From a virus, in IMG/VR virus record IMGVR_UViG_3300009151_000103, positions 1 through 49,518 of that record: a DNA stretch of 49,518 nucleotides. One strand, written 5' to 3'. The position numbers were made by a program, and so were the translations under genes. Positions 44,209 through 49,518 of this stretch are shown one piece after another. Under the pieces are notes generated by a model. That model did not search any database, was not told where the DNA came from, and saw only the letters and a list, made by a program, of their open reading frames with translations. Positions within the stretch are counted from its first letter, which is position 1. Each line of letters opens with the position of its first letter.

Positions 44209-44897
44209 TGTACACAGGAGGAAACATAATAAGAAATGGATTGGTGTTAGCTTTGGACGCTGCTAGTAGGAATAGTTATCCTGGCTCTGGAACTACGTGG
44301 ACAGATTTGAGTGGAAATAACAATAACGGAACATTAGCAGGAAGTCCAACGTATACTAGTAACCCAGGTTTTTTTACTTTTGCTCCATCAACTAAAAACG
44401 TATCAACTGCTTTAAGTAACATCTCTTTATCAGCTGCAACTTTTATCGCTTGGGCCTATCCTACTCAAACACAAGGAAATTATACGGCAGTTATATTTAA
44501 TAGAACAGGTTTTGGAGGAAGTACTGCACTAGCAACAGGCATGGATTTATACACAAGTAATTCTGTTGGATATCATTGGAACGATACTATAGCAAGTTAT
44601 AACTGGAATTCTGGATTATATATGCCAAATAATCAATGGTCCATGATTGTTATGTCTATTAATTCGAGTACAGCAACAGCTTATTTATGTCAATCTAGTG
44701 GAATAACATCAGCAACAAACACCGCTTCTCACGTCTCTTTATCAGGACTTAATTTTTATATTGCCTGTGATCCTGCAGATCTTCCATTAAGAACCTTTAC
44801 AGGAAATATAGCTATAGCACAAATATACAATCGAGCTCTATCAGCAACAGAAATAGCTCAAAACTTCAACGCAACAAAATCAAGATTCAACTTATAA
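44208..44897 (+). CDS. LamG/concanavalin-like adhesin, paralog 8
   Basis: 229 aa. IIRNGLVLALDAASRNSYPG, TTWTDLSGNNNNGTLAGSP; end IYNRALSATEIAQNFNATKS-RFNL. The core (SLSAATFIAWAYPTQTQGNY, then NNQWSMIVMSINSSTATAYL) is distinct. Its first blocks are almost the same as those of paralog 7, its upstream neighbour. Confidence 0.8.
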   Translation: MYTGGNIIRNGLVLALDAASRNSYPGSGTTWTDLSGNNNNGTLAGSPTYTSNPGFFTFAPSTKNVSTALSNISLSAATFIAWAYPTQTQGNYTAVIFNRTGFGGSTALATGMDLYTSNSVGYHWNDTIASYNWNSGLYMPNNQWSMIVMSINSSTATAYLCQSSGITSATNTASHVSLSGLNFYIACDPADLPLRTFTGNIAIAQIYNRALSATEIAQNFNATKSRFNL

Positions 44898-44898
44898 C

Positions 44899-45561
44899 AT
44901 GGCAACAATAGGAGGCGCAAACATAGTAAGAAACGGACTTGTATTAGCTTGGGACATAGCGAATGCGAACAGTTACCCGGGGTCTGGCAATACTGTATTT
45001 GATTTATCTGGAAACGGAAACAACGGAACTATTACCGGAGGAGTTACTTACAACGCAGCAACCGTTAAAGGCGTTCTAACTACAAACGGTACAACTGGGT
45101 ACATAAGCTCGACTACTCCCAATTTGGCTTCTACCAATTACACTGTGATGGGAGCCGCTAGATACAACGGAGCTACAAGAGGTAGAATGATTAATGCTTA
45201 CGGTAACAACTGGTTATTGGGACATTGGAGCGATAGTGTTTCTAACTACTACGCTGAAGGTTGGGTCAGTCCAGCAGCGGCAACAGGGGGAAACGATAGC
45301 TTTTGGAGAATATACACCGGAACTGGAAATATAGGTGGAGACAGTTACTCATTCTATATTAATAGCCTACTAACAAACGGACCAAACAACGCAGGATCTG
45401 CAGGACCAAACGGGATGGTAGTTGGAAGACAAGGTCCTGGTATAGGCTCTGGAGAATACAGTACGGGAGATTTTAGCTTTGTATTAATGTACAATAGAAT
45501 TTTATCGGATCAAGAAATCGCACAAAACTACAACGCAACTAGAGGACGTTTTGATTTATAA
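44899..45561 (+). CDS. LamG-like adhesin, paralog 9 (divergent)
   Basis: 220 aa. IVRNGLVLAWDIANANSYPG, NTVFDLSGNGNNGTITGGV; end MYNRILSDQEIAQNYNATRG-RFDL. It is the most divergent at the ends (AWDIAN for LDAA). The core has ASTNYTVMGAARYNGATRGR and NNWLLGHWSDSVSNYYAEGW, which resembles another marine-phage concanavalin-like group. It closes the last adhesin block. Confidence 0.8.
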   Translation: MATIGGANIVRNGLVLAWDIANANSYPGSGNTVFDLSGNGNNGTITGGVTYNAATVKGVLTTNGTTGYISSTTPNLASTNYTVMGAARYNGATRGRMINAYGNNWLLGHWSDSVSNYYAEGWVSPAAATGGNDSFWRIYTGTGNIGGDSYSFYINSLLTNGPNNAGSAGPNGMVVGRQGPGIGSGEYSTGDFSFVLMYNRILSDQEIAQNYNATRGRFDL

Positions 45562-45570
45562 GAATTAGTT

Positions 45571-45588
45571 TCACATATTTATATGTGA
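45571..45588 (+). promoter_or_regulatory. Palindromic ATATTTAT site
   Basis: TCACATATTTATATGTGA has 7-bp arms around TTTA, with the ATATTTAT motif (45575-45582) in its centre, 38 nt before the ATG at 45621. Unlike the other twelve sites it is symmetric, so it could also be an operator. Confidence 0.5.
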
Positions 45589-45589
45589 G

Positions 45590-45611
45590 CCTTTTGGAAA
45601 ATGAAAAAAGG
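45590..45611 (+). promoter_or_regulatory. Leader hairpin upstream of second MANEF fibre
   Basis: CCTTTT (45590-45595) pairs with AAAAGG (45606-45611); the loop reads GGAAAATGAA. The ATG follows 9 nt later. Its stem differs from that at 40887 by compensatory pairs, while the loop GGRAAATGR is kept. Confidence 0.5.
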
Positions 45612-45620
45612 ATAAAATAA

Positions 45621-46130
45621 ATGGCAAACGAATTTAAAGTCCGCAAAGGACTCGTAGTAAACGGATCCGGTTCCGTATTACTAGACATACAAGGATCTCA
45701 AGGACAGTTATTCTCGGTAACTGATCAACTTTCTGGGTCCCTATTTTCCGTAAGCGATATATCGGGGATTCCTGTCATGGAAGCCTTCTCCGACAACACT
45801 GTAAAAATAGGAAGATACGGATTCGAGGCCATCAAAGTCTCAGGGTCTGCAGCTTCTGTTACAGGCTCTTTTAGTGGATCTTTTTCGGGCTCATTCTTTG
45901 GTTCGGGATCTCAATCCGTTTCTGCTTCGTACGCATTGACTGCTAGTTTTGTTTTACCGTTAAGTCAAAGCTTTGCGCTATCAGGCAGTTTCACTCAAGC
46001 CGGTTATCACATACTAACAACAGTTTCTCAAAGTTTGAATTACGTTGACGATGTAGCGGCTGCAGCAGGAGGAGTTCCATTAGGAGGACTTTACAGAAAC
46101 GGTAACTTCATATTAATCAGACTTTCATAA
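45621..46130 (+). CDS. Short tail fibre protein
   Basis: 169 aa. MANEFKVRKGLVVNGSGSV begins it, followed by the LFSVTDQLSGSLFSVSDISG and EAFSDNTVKIGRYG module, a short GSFSGSF/SASYALTAS stretch, and a C-terminal domain YVDDVAAAAGGVPLGGLYRN-GNFILIRLS, an extremely common end in marine-phage fibres. It is the minimal version of the fibre plan: anchor, module, short shaft, tip. Confidence 0.8.
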   Translation: MANEFKVRKGLVVNGSGSVLLDIQGSQGQLFSVTDQLSGSLFSVSDISGIPVMEAFSDNTVKIGRYGFEAIKVSGSAASVTGSFSGSFSGSFFGSGSQSVSASYALTASFVLPLSQSFALSGSFTQAGYHILTTVSQSLNYVDDVAAAAGGVPLGGLYRNGNFILIRLS

Positions 46131-46139
46131 TTATAATAT

Positions 46140-47255
46140 ATGCCAGTATCACTATCAGGATCAATACTTATCACAGGTTCTTTAACAACTTCCGGAACCA
46201 TCACTGCGCAAACCTTGGTGGTACAAACAATCACGTCGTCTATAGTTAACATGACCGGTAGTAACATTTTCGGAAGTCAATTGACCGATAGACAGACTTT
46301 TACTGGTAGTTTGAATGTTACAGGTAGTCAAACAGTTTTCGGAAATTTAGGAGTAGGAGGAGCGGCAGGTGAAAAATTTGCTGTAACTGGACCTTTAGGA
46401 CTTCAAGGCTTTATAAGATGGAGTGATGGTGTTACTACTTCTGCTTTTTTGGGTATAACAGGTAGCACTGCTTTTATTCATGGTAATAACTTTTCTTTAG
46501 GGTTAGGCGCGAATGGCAGCAATAACTATTCTCCTACGATAATGATCAGTGGTAGTAATGTAGGAATAGGCACAACGAGTCCAATAGGCGCATTACATAT
46601 TAAAGCGGGAGCAAATACGCAATATGGTGTATATGACTCACCAACAAGCGGATATGGTTATCAAGAATATAGACATAATGGAACTACGTATGGCTACATA
46701 GGACAAGGTTCAGCATTAGTGAGCGCAGGAAGTCCAACAGATATGGCAATTAGTTATATTAATAATTTAGCATTTTCAAGTGGAGCATCTACAGAAAGAA
46801 TGCGTATTACTGGTAGTAGCGGTAATGTAATGATAGCCGGATCAACAGACTACGGCCAAAAGTTGCAAGTAATGGGATCCACTTTAATAACTAATGGATA
46901 TACCAATTTCCAACAATCAACAAAGACAGCTGCTTCAGCTGCTAATACTACATTTACTATGGGTGGAGATTATGGACAAGCAACTATAAATGATAACATA
47001 GGAGGTTTAGTTGTAATAAACATATCTCAAGCTAATACTAATATAGCACTTGGAAACGGCGTATGGGTAGGAACGGTTATTAATCCTAGAGGAACAAGTG
47101 CAACTGTAACACAAATATCTAAAACATTGGGAGGTGGCGTTACTGCTTTAACAGTATCGGCTTCAGGTAATAATATTGTTGTTAACGCTACTATATCCGA
47201 TGGAAGTAGTTATAGAGCTTCAATGACATTTATTGGAGGCGCAGGAACGTCATAA
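46140..47255 (+). CDS. Tail fibre protein with GIGTTSP motif
   Basis: 371 aa. Lacks the MANEF or WKKV anchor and starts MPVSLSGSILITGSLTTSG, going straight to the TAQTLVVQTITSS module. The middle contains NVGIGTTSPIGALHIKAG and MRITGSSGNVMIAG, repeats typical of fibres that often carry an S74 chaperone, but no S74 domain is visible. The C-terminal 110 residues (TMGGDYGQATINDNIGGLVV to RASMTFIGG) form a separate domain. Confidence 0.75.
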   Translation: MPVSLSGSILITGSLTTSGTITAQTLVVQTITSSIVNMTGSNIFGSQLTDRQTFTGSLNVTGSQTVFGNLGVGGAAGEKFAVTGPLGLQGFIRWSDGVTTSAFLGITGSTAFIHGNNFSLGLGANGSNNYSPTIMISGSNVGIGTTSPIGALHIKAGANTQYGVYDSPTSGYGYQEYRHNGTTYGYIGQGSALVSAGSPTDMAISYINNLAFSSGASTERMRITGSSGNVMIAGSTDYGQKLQVMGSTLITNGYTNFQQSTKTAASAANTTFTMGGDYGQATINDNIGGLVVINISQANTNIALGNGVWVGTVINPRGTSATVTQISKTLGGGVTALTVSASGNNIVVNATISDGSSYRASMTFIGGAGTS

Positions 47256-47271
47256 TAAAAAACAAATAAAG

Positions 47272-48915
47272 ATGATACTCAACTCACCATACATAACAGG
47301 ATCGATCAACGTATCAGGAGTCATAACCGGCTCTCTGTCAGGATCGGTTACAGGATCTCTATTTGGAACTGCAAGTCAAGCTACTTCGGCTTCTTTGGCC
47401 GCAACCTCTAGTGTGGCTTATTCCGGCACAGGTTCTTTTTCTGGCTCTTTTAGTGGATCTCTATTTGGAACTGCAAGTCAAGCGTTAACTGCGTCCTATT
47501 TGTTGGGTTACGTTTCCCCGTTCCCTTTCACAGGCTCGGCTTCTATTACCGGTTCATTGAGAGTTTCGGGCTCTACTAACATGTCTGCTTCTTCTTACGC
47601 TTTAGCAATGCTAGGGTCAGGATCAGGAGTATTCACAGTAGACGGCACTTCGGGCAGACTTTTCCAAGTGGACGACTCTTTGTCAGGATCGCTATTCTCG
47701 GTTAACACTGCAGCAGGTCTTCCGGTCGTAGAAGCGTTCAGCGATAATACGGTCAGAATTGGGCAGTTCGGACAAAAGGCTTTATTTGTATCTCAATCAA
47801 AGGTTGGAGTTGGAACAGAGACTCCGGTGACTAATCTGGACGTGTCTGGATCTGCAAGAGTAACAAACGGATTGAGCGAGACCGGATCTGTGAATATTTC
47901 AGGTAGCATTACAATGACCGGCTCTTTTACTACAAGTGGAACTATCACAGCGCAGACTTTGGTGGTACAGACGATTAATGTTACTCAATCTTACTCAAGT
48001 GGATCTAATATTTTTGGAAGCTTGTTGACCAATACGCAGACTTTTACAGGTAGCGTGAATATTACTGGAAGTTTAGCTTTAGGTGGAAATATTGCTATTC
48101 AAACAGGATCTGTAACTCAACCTTATGTTTTACATACTGTAAGATACGGAGGCAGTAGCGGTAATTTACTATTAGAAGGTAATGATACAGTTGTAGGTCA
48201 ACCCGCTATAACATTCAAAAATAATAACGGTAATATTACTAACAATATTAGTCAATTAGGGGGTGCAGGTGGATTAAATTTAAATAGTATTTTATATATA
48301 ACAGCTAGTAATGTTGGAATTGGAACAACTTCTCCGACTTACAAATTAGAAGTATCAGGTTCAAGCGGAACTTTTTCATTCAATCCAAATCAAGCGAGTG
48401 CTATGATTATTAGAGGTTCTGTAACAGGAAACTTTGATATAAATAATGAAGCGGCTAGTGGTGTTATGAGATTATATGGAACTTCTATTCAATTAAGAAC
48501 CGCTGCAGTAGATCCTGCTGTAACTATTACAGCAGCTGGTGGTTTACAAACAAATCTTTCAACAATATCTTCATTTTATAGCACGCCTGGTAACGTTGCT
48601 AGTGCAGGAACTACAACATTTGTATACAACCAAACATCTGCAGAATATGCAGTTGCCTTTGAATACTGTATAATAGGTTTATATGCACCCTCAGGAACTA
48701 ATCTATACGGAATAGCTCATGGATTTGCATACTTTATGGCAGATGGTGCAACTAATGCCTCATATATATCACAAAATATTGCAAATGGTTGGTCTGTTGC
48801 TGTATCAGCAACAAATGCCGGTGTATTTACTATAACATTTACAAATGGTGGTGGTGCTACAATGTCTAATATAAACATTAGAACTAGAAAGATAAACAGA
48901 ATAGGCGCAGGGTAA
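47272..48915 (+). CDS. Repeat-rich tail fibre protein with GIGTTSP motif
   Basis: 547 aa, start placed at 47272; an in-frame ATG at 47233 lies inside the previous gene and is rejected. MILNSPYITGSINVSGVITG begins it. GSLFGTASQA repeats, the LFQVDDSLSGSLFSVNTAAG and EAFSDNTVRIGQFG module, the TAQTLVVQTINVTQS module, then NVGIGTTSPTYKLEVSGSSG. The C-terminal 110 residues (ATTFVYNQTSAEYAVAFEYC-type to IRTRKINRIGAG) are a distinct beta-rich tip domain. No S74 domain is seen. Confidence 0.75.
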   Translation: MILNSPYITGSINVSGVITGSLSGSVTGSLFGTASQATSASLAATSSVAYSGTGSFSGSFSGSLFGTASQALTASYLLGYVSPFPFTGSASITGSLRVSGSTNMSASSYALAMLGSGSGVFTVDGTSGRLFQVDDSLSGSLFSVNTAAGLPVVEAFSDNTVRIGQFGQKALFVSQSKVGVGTETPVTNLDVSGSARVTNGLSETGSVNISGSITMTGSFTTSGTITAQTLVVQTINVTQSYSSGSNIFGSLLTNTQTFTGSVNITGSLALGGNIAIQTGSVTQPYVLHTVRYGGSSGNLLLEGNDTVVGQPAITFKNNNGNITNNISQLGGAGGLNLNSILYITASNVGIGTTSPTYKLEVSGSSGTFSFNPNQASAMIIRGSVTGNFDINNEAASGVMRLYGTSIQLRTAAVDPAVTITAAGGLQTNLSTISSFYSTPGNVASAGTTTFVYNQTSAEYAVAFEYCIIGLYAPSGTNLYGIAHGFAYFMADGATNASYISQNIANGWSVAVSATNAGVFTITFTNGGGATMSNINIRTRKINRIGAG

Positions 48916-48931
48916 TAAATAAAATCAAATA

Positions 48932-48939
48932 ATTTTTAT
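48932..48939 (+). promoter_or_regulatory. Degenerate ATTTTTAT, weak candidate of the motif
   Basis: One mismatch from ATATTTAT, 16 nt before the ATG at 48956. Position fits the exact sites, but an A/T-rich gap can produce this by chance. Confidence 0.25.
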
Positions 48940-48955
48940 AAGAAACAAATAACAG

Positions 48956-49518
48956 ATGGAAATACAAAACGCAATACTAACAGGGTCAACATCTGTATAC
49001 GGAAATATGGGTATTGGAATCGCAAACCCTATTTACAAATTGGACGTATCCGGAGACGCTAGAGTAAGTGGAACTCTATTCGGAACTGCTTCCTATGCTT
49101 TAAGCGCAGGAGTATCAAGTAACGCTACCGGTTCTTTTACCGCCCAATCGGTTTGGACTTTTTCGCACAACTTAAATAATCAAAACGTAGTAGTACAAAC
49201 TTACGATTTGGGCTACAATCAAATTATACCGCAAAACATCCAACTAACAAACGTTAATACAGCTGTTATAACTTTCCCTTCGAGCATAAGCGGATACGCG
49301 GTCGCTTCTATGGGAGGAGTGTCAGCATCTCCGGTTTCCTCTTCTTACGCTATAACCTCGTCTTTTGCTTTGACCGCTTCATACGCCTTAAACGCTGGAA
49401 GTAGTGGAGGAACTACGGGAATAGTGGCATTCAATACGCAGACCGGTAGTTACACTCTAGTAGCGGGAGACGTCGGCAAAATAGTTCGCATAAGTAGTAG
49501 CGTGTCCTGCTCGGTAAC
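48956..49518 (+). CDS. Tail fibre protein, 3' partial
   Basis: The first 187 codons are visible; the gene runs off the right edge. Begins MEIQNAILTGSTSVYGNMGI, with IGIANPIYKLDVSGDARVSG (a GIGTTSP-like motif), then LFGTASYALSAG, one VWTFSHNLNNQNVVVQTYD unit homologous to the three in the fibre at 40920, and a SSYAITSSFALTASYALNAG repeat. The final part, FNTQTGSYTLVAGDVGKIVR, is the start of a common fibre tip domain. Confidence 0.75.
   Translation, partial: MEIQNAILTGSTSVYGNMGIGIANPIYKLDVSGDARVSGTLFGTASYALSAGVSSNATGSFTAQSVWTFSHNLNNQNVVVQTYDLGYNQIIPQNIQLTNVNTAVITFPSSISGYAVASMGGVSASPVSSSYAITSSFALTASYALNAGSSGGTTGIVAFNTQTGSYTLVAGDVGKIVRISSSVSCSV

Noticed and set aside
47233-47271. Upstream start for the 547-aa fibre
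   Set aside because: Inside the previous fibre gene; 47272 gives a fibre-like N terminus.
25759-49518. Diversity-generating retroelement acting on the LamG or fibre genes
   Set aside because: No reverse transcriptase, accessory variability gene or template repeat is visible in the window; core variability is spread over the domain, not limited to an adenine-substituted patch.
1-49518. tRNA genes, insertion sequences, integrase or attachment sites
   Set aside because: I saw no cloverleaf, transposase, integrase or terminal inverted repeats; gaps are all under 150 nt. A covariance search would be needed to exclude a hidden tRNA.

Overview
The window looks like about 50 kb of late/structural genome from a T4-like tailed phage. 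Every credible gene is on the + strand. Recognisable T4-type proteins are a gp46-like recombination nuclease subunit (cut off by the left edge), large terminase (gp17), portal (gp20), prohead protease (gp21), acidic scaffold (gp22), major capsid protein (gp23), and neck proteins (gp13, probably gp14). The DNA is AT-rich, and most start codons have A/T-rich leaders with no clear Shine-Dalgarno sequence, which suits a Bacteroidota host. That host, and an aquatic origin suggested by the many marine-phage-type hypothetical proteins and fibre repeats, are inferences.

Layout. 1-4.9 kb: gp46, a nucleotidyltransferase fused to a ligase-like domain, a zincin-type peptidase and a zinc-finger protein. 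4.9-10.9 kb: small conserved phage proteins, a GH19 endolysin, and several proteins whose N termini resemble the T4 capsid-targeting sequence and end in a possible gp21 cleavage site. 10.9-16.9 kb: a two-TM coiled-coil protein (possible spanin), terminase, portal and three conserved head-region proteins. 16.9-22.1 kb: a head-locus protein, protease, scaffold and major capsid gene, closed by a strong intrinsic terminator. 22.1-25.8 kb: PhoH-like ATPase and neck genes. 25.8-49.5 kb: an unusually large adhesin/fibre region with long Gly/Ser/Ala/Thr repeat fibres, nine paralogous LamG-like proteins and small accessory proteins. The last fibre gene runs off the right edge.

An octamer, ATATTTAT, lies just upstream of at least thirteen genes or operons and is the best candidate for the late promoter or another transcript-start/processing signal. 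Its orientation is the reverse complement of the T4/cyanophage late box. Two fibre genes starting MANEF share a leader hairpin with compensatory stem changes. A third fibre gene has a leader that can fold as a three-way junction.

How the genes fit together: scaffold, protease and capsid protein build the prohead; terminase and portal fill it; small proteins with targeting-like N termini may be packaged and trimmed by gp21; neck proteins join the tail; the fibre/LamG region supplies receptor binding; endolysin and the possible spanin release virions. Tail sheath, tube, small terminase and most baseplate genes are not visible here.
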